64,000 bases of DNA from Apostichopus japonicus (taxonomy: Eukaryota > Echinodermata > Holothuroidea > Aspidochirotida > Stichopodidae): positions 3,171,001 to 3,235,000 of the forward strand of contig NC_092563.1 of the NCBI RefSeq assembly GCF_037975245.1. Reading direction: 5' to 3'. Both the position numbers and the translations under genes were made by a program. The notes beneath the pieces are model-generated. The model was given only the letters and a program-made list of their open reading frames with translations. It had not been told where the DNA came from and made no database searches. Shown one piece after another: positions 14,701 to 24,400 of the stretch (the first letter of the stretch is position 1; each line of letters starts with the position of its first letter).

Positions 14701-17700
14701 CGCTATATAAATGTAATTTATTATTATTATAATTAATATTTCCTCCAAATCTGCCTGAAGGTCCAATAATGGTCATGCATATTCAAACTACATCTGCTGG
14801 AAGGTCCAATAATGGTCATGCATATTCAAACTACATCTGCTGGAAGGTCCAATAATGGTCATGCATATTCAAACTACATCTGCTGAAAGGTCCAATAATG
14901 GTCATGCATATTCAAACTACATAGGTTGGAAGGTCCAATAATGGTCATGCATATTCAAACTACATCTGCTAGAAGGTCCAATAATGGTCATGCATATTCA
15001 AACTACATCTGATAGTAGGTCCAATAATGGTTATGCATATTCAAACTACATCTGCTGGAAGGTCCAACAATAATGGTCATGCATATTCAAACTGCATCTG
15101 CTAGAAGGTCCAATAATGGTCATGCATATTCAAACTACATCTGCTAGAAGGTCCAACGATGGTCATGCATATTCAAACTACATTTGCTAGAAGGTCCAAT
15201 AATGGTCATGCATTTTCAAACTACATCTGTTGGAAGGTCCATTAATGGTCATGCATTTTCAAACTACATCTGCTGGAAGGTCCAATAATGGTCATGCATT
15301 TTCAAACTACATCTGCTGGAAGGTCCATTAATGGTCATGCATATTCAAACTACATCTGCTAGAAGGTCCAATAATAGTCATGCATATTCAAACTACCTCT
15401 GCTAGAAGGTCCAATAATGGTCATGCATATTCAAACTACATCTGTTGGAAGGTCCAATAATGGTCATGCATATTCAAACTACATTTGCTAGAAGGTCCAA
15501 TAATGGTCATGCATTTTCAAACTACATCTGCTGGAAGGTCCATTAATGGTCATGCATATTCAAACTACATCTGCTGGAAGGTCCAATAATGGTCATGCAT
15601 TTTTCAAACTACATCTGCTGGAAGGTCCATTAATGGTCATGCATATTCAAACTACATCTGTTAGAAGGTCCAATAATAGTCATGCATATTCAAACTACAT
15701 CTGCTAGAAGGTCCAATAATGGTCATGCATATTCAAACTAAATCTGCTAGAAAGTCCAATAATGGTCATGCATATTCAAACTACATCTGCCAGAAGGCCC
15801 AATAATGGTCAAGCAATCATCGCCACCCAAGGGAGTGGCTGGATCAGTTCAAAACATCAAGCGATTTTTAGCGTGCAAAAATTTGGATTGGATACCGAAG
15901 TGCTTTGACATTTATGAGATAAGATGTGATACCTCCGCAGGGATTCCTGTGATGTTGACAGTGGGAAGGTTCTGCTACAGCTGTGGTTTTCAGTAATATG
16001 TTTACCTACCAATTCATCGTTGAAATGTTATATGTTCTGTGATGTGTTCTGTAAAATGTCACTGTTTATTAAAACAAGATATGTGTATAGATGTCTTAGA
16101 AATGATACACCGTTTTGATTTTATGACACCTGCGACTTTATGACTTTTGACTTTTTATAATCGAAATCCGATTTTGCAGAGCCAAAATGTTTGTTGAAGT
16201 CGTTGATATGTCTCATGGAGTGTTATCCATAAAATCTAGCAGCATTTTGGTCAAGAATTTCTTATACTAGAAGTAATCAATTTTGTTTCTTCTTTTTTAT
16301 TCTGGTTGTTCAGCAACAGGAAGAGAACAAAGGTAACAGCCGACAGAGGTTCAATGGGAGACACTTCCACTCGTGGTTGCATGACGTGGATGAAAAATAT
16401 GAAAAAATAAAGGTTGGTAGTCTCTGCAATTTCAAAAGATAGAAAGATAAGTCTCCTGAAAGGTTAGACACACGAACTGCATAAATCAGAGACCGATTCA
16501 TGGGGTGAAGAACATATAGACAATTATATCTGTTACACAAAGAATTTCAATTTGCAATGCTGACGTGGTTAGGGTTTAGCCTGGCACCCATCTATTTGTC
16601 TGGTGGACAGCCAGACCATGGGGCCTTTTAGACAAATTGGGAAACAAACAAAAGGGCTAAATACAGACGGCACACATACTTGCCTCTAGGTTGCCACAAA
16701 AGTTTGATATGAAGCGTTTTGTGAAGCGTGAGAAAGGAGGGATGAACTTCAAAAAGATGCAGATGCAAAATCAAGGCGGACTCATATTTTTGAAAATGAT
16801 TGCACCATTTTGCATAACAGCAACCCCTCAATCAAAAAAGGTTTTGGCCAAATTTGACACATAGGTAGCAAATTGAACTCCTTACCTCCTACTTATGGCT
16901 GATACCATTCTTAGTAGCAAGCATTTCTCGTTCAACTTCTTAAATTGATTGTTTATTCCCCTCTGGAAAAATTCCTCATTTAGAAACAAACTAAATCGAA
17001 ACGAAAAAGTAGACGAAAATGAATATATGTAGATAATATTTTCTTTCCAGGATTTTTCTGATATGTTTGTTATTTTCCAAAATACATATCAAGTGCCCAT
17101 TTTGAGGTAAAAAATTGAGAATAAAAAAAGTGGTTTATCCACCCTCCCCACCCCCCCTAGAAATGACAGATAAATGCAAAAGAGCTAAGAGGGGCTTTAC
17201 AAATGATCTAAGTGATGACCTATGTTGCTTTGTACTGATAAATCATTGATTCCTTAGCCGAAGGAAAAATTAATCATGATATGTATGTGTTTGGCTGTGG
17301 ATATGTGTTTTCATTTGCGCACGTGCCTCCTCGGCCAGTAAACACTATAAACTGGTATAATAGCAAGTTTTTTAAATTCATACATGGTTGACCACTTAAG
17401 TAAATACAACAAACTTTTTGCTTTTGAAAGTCAAAGGAAAATTTGACATTGACAAAATGATAACCTCCATCAAATAGTGAAAAAGAGTGTAAAGATACAC
17501 CTTTACAGTGAGTACATAGAATGCTTTGATTTTGTTGAGGTCAAAGGTCAAGTTTTTATGTATACATTCATTCATTCATTGCACATATTGGAATTTTAAA
17601 CAGTTGACATAATACATATATATGACATAGTTACTGTTTGAGTAAAGTTGTGTAATTTATAAACGATTGTATTGTACATTCTCTGACGATTGCCCGCACT

Positions 17701-18133
17701 GCCCCCTCCCATCCCCGGCCCCCCTCACCCCCATTCTTGTTCCTCTGTTCTATTTGACCGTACCTTTCAGTAGTTCCTTGTGTGTAGAAATATCCTCATG
17801 CATATTCATTTGTAATTGAGATCCTTTCTTGTCAATTTATTCCCTAAATCAAGAATCAGTCTCTATCACTTTCATGCTCCTTTCGGCATGAACAACCCAT
17901 TTATTTATAAACCATGTTTTCTCTCGCTTCTTTCTCTCTCCGTTTTTTTGTAGGAGGATTTACTGAAACGCCATCAACACGAGGCCATGTCGTTGTATGC
18001 AGTACAGAAGCTAGAGTGGGAGGTGAAACTACAAGAAACCAAGATGTGGGACAAAAAGAAACCACAGAACATCTCACGCCACGTACCCATGGTAGAGATC
18101 GACAGGGACTTCGATCTGCTACCTAAATCGTGA
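2562..18133 (+). CDS. ANKRD11/12: ANKRD11/ANKRD12-like ankyrin repeat protein, 3' part (5' end outside window)
   Basis: Spliced model: 2562-2732, 3148-3290, 5436-5721, 8860-10946, 13388-13486, 14088-14228, 16314-16412, 17954-18133 (TGA). All junctions are GT/AG and the frame stays open for about 1068 residues. Residues 25-57, 58-90 and 91-123 are ankyrin repeats (TSLHLAA, TALHEAC, TPLHDAA), followed by a degenerate fourth. Residues 201-896 are low-complexity, rich in Glu, Lys, Pro and Ser, with a Lys/His-rich basic block near 538-567 and a possible nuclear localisation signal near 807. Residues 897-1068 form the conserved C-terminal module of vertebrate ANKRD11/12 (VPFSAC-like, EVYNMP, SWL.DVD.KY and final VPMVEI...LLP motifs). 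Vertebrate relatives are nuclear cofactors that bind p160 coactivators and recruit histone deacetylases; the same role here is inference. Vertebrate proteins exceed 2000 residues, so the central region is probably shorter here. The first exon begins mid-codon, so upstream exons are missing. Confidence 0.9.
3148..3290 (+). CDS. ANKRD11/12: ANKRD11/12-like exon: ankyrin repeats 2 and 3 (start)
   Basis: The acceptor is TTTGGGCAG and the donor GTGAGA. It completes a Gly codon, reads WTALHEACNHGH and SDDYTPLHDAAVNGHRE, and ends in phase 0. The ankyrin motif is split across introns exactly between repeats 1 and 2. Confidence 0.93.
5436..5721 (+). CDS. ANKRD11/12: ANKRD11/12-like exon: end of ankyrin repeat 3 and acidic linker
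   Basis: It begins VVQILLKHGANPMIYNKNGK, which continues repeat 3, then TPLDLA of a weak fourth repeat. A Thr/Glu-rich linker follows. The donor is GTACAG and the last base is the first base of an Asp codon completed at 8860. A MITE lies 18 bases downstream. Confidence 0.9.
5740..5952. mobile_element. hAT-like MITE just inside ANKRD intron
   Basis: The ends are imperfect inverted repeats (left CAGGCCCATAGCTAGG; right end, reverse complemented, CAGGCCTCTTAGCCAGG). They are flanked by near-identical 8-base direct repeats, TTTCTGTC at 5732-5739 and TTTCTGTT at 5953-5960. An 8-bp target duplication with CAG...CTG ends fits a non-autonomous hAT-type element. No transposase is encoded. Confidence 0.7.
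5961..8389. other. ANKRD intron, mostly featureless
   Basis: No exon or RNA gene seen. There is a short GT repeat near 6179-6193. From about 8000 onward the sequence consists of phrases that also occur in the dispersed repeat downstream (clauses like ATGTCATACTTG repeated at intervals), so the repeat probably begins near 8000. Confidence 0.5.
8390..8702 (+). repeat. Dispersed repeat, uninterrupted copy
   Basis: It aligns by eye to 55744-56430: GATCCAGCTTGGTGAGTG, GATAACTC, AAAGCTACAATT, ACTGTAAAATCCTTACCAGT, AAAAAGTTGATGCC, CTGATCTTTC and AACTCACTTGCTC...ACATTAGTCAGAT occur in the same order. No coding potential is visible. The family is unclassified. Confidence 0.75.
8860..10946 (+). CDS. 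ANKRD11/12: ANKRD11/12-like large central exon (disordered region)
   Basis: The exon is 2087 bases of continuous open frame, GC-richer than its surroundings. It begins by completing an Asp codon after TTCGTTCAG and ends in phase 0 at CCTAAG before GTACAA. The product is low-complexity: Ser/Asp clusters, Pro-rich stretches, a KKHKHSHSHPH block, KVTRTLRSNSN, PMTRSRRN and PRKRKIAKHR. The last ~60 residues (EQFLNVRREMRKRQ... and FEEYLMHRKTYLLH) resemble the start of the vertebrate C-terminal region. Large open frames on the opposite strand here are shadows. Confidence 0.93.
10947..13387. other. ANKRD intron, no features recognised
   Basis: No exon, RNA or repeat recognised. Reading through the 10947 donor reaches a TAA at 10956-10958 after only three more codons. 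Confidence 0.5.
13388..13486 (+). CDS. ANKRD11/12: ANKRD11/12-like exon: C-terminal module, part 1
   Basis: 33 codons in phase 0 at both ends, with donor GTGAGT. It encodes TPPEDLNPVLKENFDAQE and ends RLRHQIER, the start of the conserved coiled C-terminal module of ANKRD11/12. Confidence 0.93.
14088..14228 (+). CDS. ANKRD11/12: ANKRD11/12-like exon: C-terminal module, part 2
   Basis: 47 codons in phase 0, acceptor TTCCTCAG, donor GTGAGT. It contains EQEVLRVYGRGAR, TTPFSACMVLND and EVYNMPD, the most diagnostic ANKRD11/12 segment in the window. Confidence 0.95.
14464..14735 (+). mobile_element. 3' end of a non-LTR retrotransposon (LINE)
   Basis: Read in frame from 14466, the strand gives HCITDLLTPLQ...RTRTAPSLWNKFPF and ends in FKR at a TAA (14601-14603). 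The APSLWN...FK ending is typical of the extreme C-terminus of CR1/L2-like reverse transcriptase proteins. After the stop comes AAGCGCTATATAAATGTAA and a TTATTATTATTAT tail ending near 14735, a common LINE 3' terminus. It is a 5'-truncated dead copy inside an ANKRD intron, in the gene's orientation. Confidence 0.72.
14751..15814. repeat. Minisatellite, 43-bp unit, about 25 copies
   Basis: The unit contains AAGGTCCAATAATGGTCATG, then CATATTCAAACTACATCTGC. About 24 full copies and one partial copy were counted from the CATGCAT core. Recurrent variants (CATTTTCAAAC, TCCATTAATGG) occur in clusters, suggesting block amplification. It starts about 15 bases after the LINE tail. Confidence 0.93.
16314..16412 (+). 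CDS. ANKRD11/12: ANKRD11/12-like exon: C-terminal module, part 3
   Basis: 33 codons in phase 0. It encodes NSRQRFNGRHFHSWLHDVDE followed by KYEKIK, matching the RFNAR.F.SWL.DVD.KY motif of the family. The donor is GTTGGT, a weak match to consensus. Confidence 0.93.
16413..17953. other. Last ANKRD intron
   Basis: No coding or RNA feature seen. A CATTCATTCATT run lies near 17570 and C-rich tracts near 17145 and 17700. The polypyrimidine tract before the last exon is strong. Confidence 0.5.
17954..18133 (+). CDS. ANKRD11/12: ANKRD11/12-like terminal exon
   Basis: 59 codons plus TGA. It encodes LLKRHQHEAMSLYAVQKLEW, then a Lys-rich stretch and the ending HVPMVEIDRDFDLLPKS. Vertebrate ANKRD11/12 proteins end with the same VPMV...D.FLLP pattern, so this is the natural C-terminus. 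Confidence 0.95.
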   Translation, partial: EDLLKRHQHEAMSLYAVQKLEWEVKLQETKMWDKKKPQNISRHVPMVEIDRDFDLLPKS

Positions 18134-19044
18134 CGAGGGAATCAAGACGAGAAGAAGTCTGTTTCTTAACAGCCTGCTGAAATCTGAAATGCAACTCACG
18201 AGAGCTCACACCCAGGGAAGAGTTATTGAGTAGAAGAGACCGGAAGAAGCTGTACCCCGCTGGGAGAGTCGAAGAGTCTAAACATCAAGAATCGAACCCG
18301 TTTCGAAGCTGGATCCTTGGAGAACACTCCTAAGAAAGAGATTTGCCGAGACTTTGTCACCCTTCTATTAATGAATGATTTGATATGTAGATGTCTGCAC
18401 AAATGCCTGATAATATCAGCTGTCATGGAACAGTCTAAAATATATCAGTTCCATTTAGATATGTTTTTCAAAGTGTGTAATGTTCTCCAAAATATTACAA
18501 GTACTGAAACTTATCAGCAGTTTAGAACAAGGTTATACATGTCAAAGCGATGCAAAGATATTTGATTCAGATATTAAAAGATTGCGGTTTATACTAGAAA
18601 CATTTGCAATTGGTATCAAAGTAAAAACATATTCTGTATCTCTGAGATATTATAGTATGTAACTATATTGATCACCAAAAATTCCAATATTATTTTCAAT
18701 GTTGCTCGCAATACACTTATGTTGTTTTAATATTAGATTGTACCAATGATGTGAAAAAATGAAGCAGAATAAAACACCATTTCATCACAAATTGACAACA
18801 GAAGCCCTTTAACACAGGAACTGCTATGAAACAATGTGGTAAATTTTTCTTATGATAACATAATACTAGAAGGCATTTCAAATTGATGGCTCATAACCCA
18901 CTCAACAACAACATTGAGTTAAATTGTTAGTGTAAAGTCACTGCTCTCTCAAAAAATTCTGTCATTCACCGAAAAGCTTTGGTTTCCTTTGACTAGGTCA
19001 TGTTTACTTTCGTCCATGAGAAATGGAATAAAATGAAGAATAAA
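18134..19044 (+). other. Probable 3' UTR of ANKRD11/12-like gene with polyadenylation signals
   Basis: AT-rich sequence follows the stop. AATAAA hexamers occur at 18768-18773, 19027-19032 and 19039-19044, and another at 20594-20599. The first, about 640 bases after the stop, is the simplest choice; the later ones could serve longer isoforms. Confidence 0.5.
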
Positions 19045-21198
19045 GAGAAAAGATATCTTTGCTCATGAAAAAGCAATTGTTTTATTTAAATATTCCCCAG
19101 TTGCAGCTACTATATCTACATATCTTAATATGCTATGTAGTTTTGATTATCAGGATCAGGATTATGTATAATTACATCATTTGCTATAAGCAATGCTAAA
19201 ACTGGAAGGGATATACCAAAATTTTAACATTTTATAGTGTTTGAAAAAGAGAACAATGCTTCAACTTTGCTTGTGAGAGCAATTATTCTATTTGAAGTTT
19301 AATGGAAGCATTGGTGTCCAGTTGGTGGATCATGTCAACAATCAAAAGAGGTCTTTTGGGAGTTTGATCATGAACTGAAGTTGGTTATTTAAAGGCGTAA
19401 GTTGCTATAATTAATACCAAAGCCACATTAATGTTCTCATTTGGATAAACTTTTAAGCCACAGGTCATTGGGGGGAAAGAAAAACCTCTCAAAGTTTCCT
19501 ATGAAAGAAACTGAAAAAAAACTAGGACTTGTGAAGTACTTACAATGGGCATTGTGTACCAACCATATATATGTGATTGTACTTTACAACACTACAGAGT
19601 GATCCTCAAGATTGGTTTACCCCCCCCCCCCCCCAACCTTTGCCAGAGGCAACAGTCATGCCAACATTATGTTTATGTTAAGGCATCATCTGCCATTGCC
19701 CACTTGTGTGCAAACTTTGTTTTGTAAAAAGACCAGGATAATTCAAAATAAGACAAGTAACTCTTTGCCTGGCGCTGTGAGAGATCACTCATATGAGTTC
19801 CGTAGCTCATAACAACTCTATTAGCAGCCTTTTACCATGTGAATGGATATGGAAAAAAGGTTCCTAGTTGAAGAAACTAACAAGGGCTAAAATGCTGGCT
19901 GATGTTGTATCTGTAAGCTTTTTTCTCAACCAATCTGTGGTCATTTGAATCTAATGTTAGTAATGTGTGTCCTTCAATACTGCTGTGATATCATCATTTT
20001 ACATTGTCGTAATTAATCGTTCAGATTCCTTATCACCAAAAGGCCAGTTTAGTGACCAGTTTCATGGGTAAGCCACTATTGCCAGATAAGAAAAAAAAAA
20101 AACGCAGAAAATTTGGCTCTAAATGGCCTGTGTGGTTTTATCCCTCTCCCCACCCCTCCCCACACCCCAAACCCCTCCCCACACCCCATCTCCCCTTTAC
20201 AAAGCGCTAGAAATTCAAACAATGAGTCACTCATATATAAACTCAGCTGCTCTCAAAGAAAGCATTTCCTAAGTAAGCACTCCCGTATGTCTGTATGTCT
20301 ATGAATAATTCAAATGATTCAGAAAACTTATTAGGAAAAATGTCACCAGCTGATGGCCGGGTAGATCAATTAATATGAGGTGTCATACGCTGATGGCCTT
20401 GATATATATTTTGTAGGTGTACTGGTGGGGTTTACTTCACAGATCTCACCGGCGGGCTGCCAGAGTAGAATTTTGTGTAATTATTTTACTTTGATTATCA
20501 GTCGAATCTTTAGTGGACCTATTTGCCAACTGAATAAATAATTGCAGAAATATGTTGGTCCTCTGAAGAACTTGTTGATAGTTGTTAATGTACAATAAAG
20601 AAGAAATGGTTAACAAAAACTATCAAGTGTAATAGTGCTGTTTTCTTACTTTGTGTTATTCTGTTTGATTTTCATTTCACATATTTAAGGAAATTGTTAA
20701 AGTTAGGAAAATATAGACTCCTGCTTTTATTGGAATCTTTGGAATCTGTGATTGTTCACAGTTTAATACGATTAGTAGTACACTTTGTCATAGGCTCTCT
20801 TTGGACCGGGCAAGACGCATTATGGTGCCCTTCTACAATGTCTGTAGAGTTCATATGACCCATTGGATGGGTGGTCCAAGGAGTGCTGGTTTTGATTAGG
20901 GCCTTAAGGTGTTTTTCAGGTCATTTAGTGGTCATTTTAGTTGGTCAAGCACTCTTTTGACCGGGCAAGACGCATTATGGTACTCTTCTACATTGTCATT
21001 AGAGTTCATATGACCCATCGATAAACCTCTTTTCCACGACCCAATGTTGAACATCTTGTAAGAAAGCATTCGTATTGCCATTGGTGTTACGTCGATACCA
21101 TTGTCGAATAAGTAACTGAGTGTAGCAGTTACTCATTCGCGAATGTCGAACGAGGAACGCGGAATAAGTAACTAACTTCACACCGGTCAATGGCTTGC
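19045..21198. other. Intergenic region between ANKRD11/12-like gene and OPLAH
   Basis: No gene recognised. It contains C-runs near 19620 and 20145 and a doubled segment at 20813-21020 (listed separately). The right-hand part should hold the OPLAH promoter, but no convincing TATA box or initiator can be named. Confidence 0.5.
20813..21020. repeat. Two direct copies of a ~60-bp segment
   Basis: GACCGGGCAAGACGCATTAT followed by GGT...CTTCTACA.TGTC...AGAGTTCATATGACCCAT occurs once from about 20815 and again from about 20958, with a few substitutions. The copies are about 143 bases apart, upstream of OPLAH. Confidence 0.8.
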
Positions 21199-21243
21199 CA
21201 TACGACCACTGATCTCTACACTAAGAGATCAGTGCATACGACC
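21199..21243. promoter_or_regulatory. Hairpin flanked by 9-bp direct repeats, 5' of OPLAH
   Basis: Arms CACTGATCTCT (21207-21217) and AGAGATCAGTG (21224-21234) are perfect complements around a 6-base loop. The direct repeat CATACGACC lies on each side (21199-21207 and 21235-21243). It is about 85 bases before the OPLAH ATG, in the probable promoter or 5' UTR. Regulatory function is speculative; it could equally be the remnant of a small insertion. Confidence 0.5.
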
Positions 21244-21328
21244 GTCCAGGGACTCGGCGCACACAGGTGTATCTTATCCAGTTAAGTTAGGTAGGCCCTA
21301 GTAGTTACAACATTTAATTTAAAGAAAC

Positions 21329-21487
21329 ATGGACGGGTTCCATTTCGCAATTGACAGAGGTGGTACATTCACAGATGTGTATGCACGATGTCCCGGTGGA
21401 AAGACAAGAGTCATGAAACTATTATCAGAAGATCCAGCAAATTACCCTGATGCCCCACGAGAAGGAATTCGGCGGATATTGGAAGAG
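21329..21487 (+). CDS. OPLAH: OPLAH exon 1
   Basis: Residues 1-53. The ATG sits in a good context (AAACATGG). The first motif [14 protein letters not shown] begins seven residues later at the position usual for the family, which supports this start. Donor GTAAGC. Confidence 0.95.
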
Positions 21488-24400
21488 GTAAGCCTAAATG
21501 TACTTGAGACTGTTTAATATGTGCTATTGCTTGAAGTAGATGGGCTTACTAGCCCAGCCCACCTAATGCCTGGGCAGCCTAATTACGCAGTCAGGATCGT
21601 GTAAGCCCGTATAAATACCACTTTACCAGATGAAAGTCTCCCATCGATCAATCTTTTGATGCGTTTGGTGTGTTTGTCGTGTGGGTTAGGCAGTACAGGT
21701 ATACTGGTTAGGGCTTCCTATAGCCTGGTTATGCTGTAGCTCTCTGCACCCTTGGACAAACTAGGTAACCAAATTACCTAATCAACATAGATTAACCACT
21801 TCTTAAATGAATGAGGCTGAGTTGCAGAGTTCTCCTTTACTGCCAATTTTTGTAATATTATATTTCGATACACAAAGGCAGTACAATGGAGTTTCCCTAT
21901 ATAGTTCCTATATAAATCACCCCTGTACAAAGACCAAAAGTTTAAAGGGTGTGAAGACTCGCGCAAAAAGAAACGTCTAATGCCGGTAATCTGACCTAGT
22001 TTCGAATGAGGTGTAATAGAAGTGTTAAACACCACCATCGATCGCGAAAATACACACACACAGCTTGCTACCATCGGTAATTAGACACGAGTGTATAGTC
22101 AGTACATACAGCTGCGGTCAATACACACAGCACAGTGTACAAACAATACAGTGATGGACATCTCAGGTCCAGCTAAAGATAACAAGGTATCACGTTTCAT
22201 TACTGTACTGTCTGCATTTTGTAGCGACACGAACAAAATGTCACTTGCAAGCAACGGAAAGTTAACTTTTTCAAATGACTGCACGTGCATGGTTTGGGGC
22301 GAGTCTTCAATGCCTTTAAGCAATGGATACATTTCTATTCATTCAAACCACTAGAAATGTTTCAGCTAAGCTAAGTTTATATGCCTTCTGGGAAAGAGAC
22401 AGCCTGTGGTGGATTTTAGGAAGTGGTCGGCAGAAAAGGGATGGCAGAAAAGGTGTACAGGCATACAAAGGAAAGGGAATAAATGTAAGATATTACTGGG
22501 GCATTTCGGGAAGGATTGACATGTTCATGAAATATTCAGACTACATGTCCATGTACAGTATTTCTTGGGTGTCTTGCCAATTATGTCTCCTCATCGGTGA
22601 TAGAAGAGACAAATACCCCATTTTGATTCATGATGGTAACTGCAGTGTGGTAGACTTGTATTAAGTAATCATAATAATATAATGAGCAGCAGTTATCTTT
22701 ACGACGCTTGAGAGACCGCAAATGCGGAAGAAACCCGCAAGGGCTTTTGGATTACAACTTACACGTCGGATGGCTTCCAATTCATCATTTTCAACTCAAA
22801 GTTGGAATCTTTCAATTTAGAAAGTCGTTTCAGATGGGACAACTATAGATTGCTCTTGGATAAAAACCCACCTTACTATGACCCGGCCGGGTATTGAACC
22901 CGAAACCTCCCGATTGCTAATTAAATTTCATTGCCTCAAATGCCACCCCCTTTTAACACCCGGCCACAGCACCAGTATAAGTGTGTACTTAATGCAATTG
23001 TATTATGGCATATAGTTACTTGCACTTGTACCCATCCAACCGAATTTTACTCTGGTCATTGTGAATAAAGTACATAGGAATTATTGCAACATTACAAACT
23101 GGTATTTCCTGCTTAGTGCTTTGTATTCGTTTTCTTAACCATACCATGGGAAATTTACTGAATACTCGGCACAGAGTTAAATGGATCGCAACTCTTGACA
23201 GAAACGGATATATCAGCTCACTCAATTCCTCCATTGCCTAATTCACATTGTAACTAGTTATATGAACCGTACCGAAGATGAACTTGTCAAGAGTTTTTGT
23301 TTTATTTGTTTTCCTCGCAAGTTTCAAACCCGATGAATGTACGTATTGAACAGGTAATAACCACATTGTACTAAATATACTTTAATTATATAGATTCCAC
23401 TGAACATAGTTTTCCTTCATCGATAGTGTGCAAAATGTTTGATTTACTTTGTACAGGAAACAGGACAAAAGATGCCACCGGAGAAGCCTCTGGACACTAC
23501 AGACATCCGTTGGATTCGTATGGGCACTACCGTGGCAACCAATGCCCTTTTAGAACGGAAAGGTGAAAGGATGGCACTAGTGATAACCAAAGGCTTCAAG
23601 GACCTCTTGCACATTGGCAACCAAGCCAGACCAAAAATATTTGATTTAGTAAGCTTTGGGTTTTGATCCGATTGTGTAGTTACTGAAATGTAAAATAATG
23701 TTTTCTACTTTTTGCTGGCATCATAAGAATCATAAAAAATGGATTTTCAGAAATACGAAACTGAGGTCAACTACATGTGTTTGATTGACACTGATATTCA
23801 GCCTAAGGCTATACTACGTAGTACTGACAGCGGGCCTTGCTCATAGTGACTGAATTTCGCAGAGTTGAAAATAGGTGTGGCTTTTGGTTCAATATATATT
23901 GCAACATCGTTTGTTGGGAGGGCGACAATGAAGAAACTTGTATGAAAAATATCACATTACAACCATACTATGATTTGTGTAACTATTTTAGTATTGTCTA
24001 GTGTAACCTTGTTTTCTTTTGCAGTTTGTGATGTGTTCATGATTGACAACATCTCTAGGAGGCTCAAGTTGTAATTGAAGTATTTATGATCTAAAAAAAA
24101 AAAAAAAGAATTGTCAACATGTTTAATTAAATTGAAACCGCTTAGTCATCATTGACCAAGACATCTCTTATTTGAAGTAGATACAGTTAGATATTTTGCC
24201 CCCCCCCCCCCTCCTTTTACAGATCATTAGTGTACCTGATGTTTTATATGACGCAGTCATCGAAGTATCTGAACGAGTGGTACTCCACAAGGATGACTGT
24301 CAGCTCGAGAAGCCACCCAACATTGAAACAGTGACAGGCACCACCGGTGAGAAGGTAAGCCCGGGTTACTTTAAGGAAGGGATTTTAGACTTTCTAATCT

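Noticed and set aside
22323-22664. 113-codon open frame in OPLAH intron 1
   Set aside because: No recognisable domain, a non-standard start context and an intronic position; length is within chance for this AT content.
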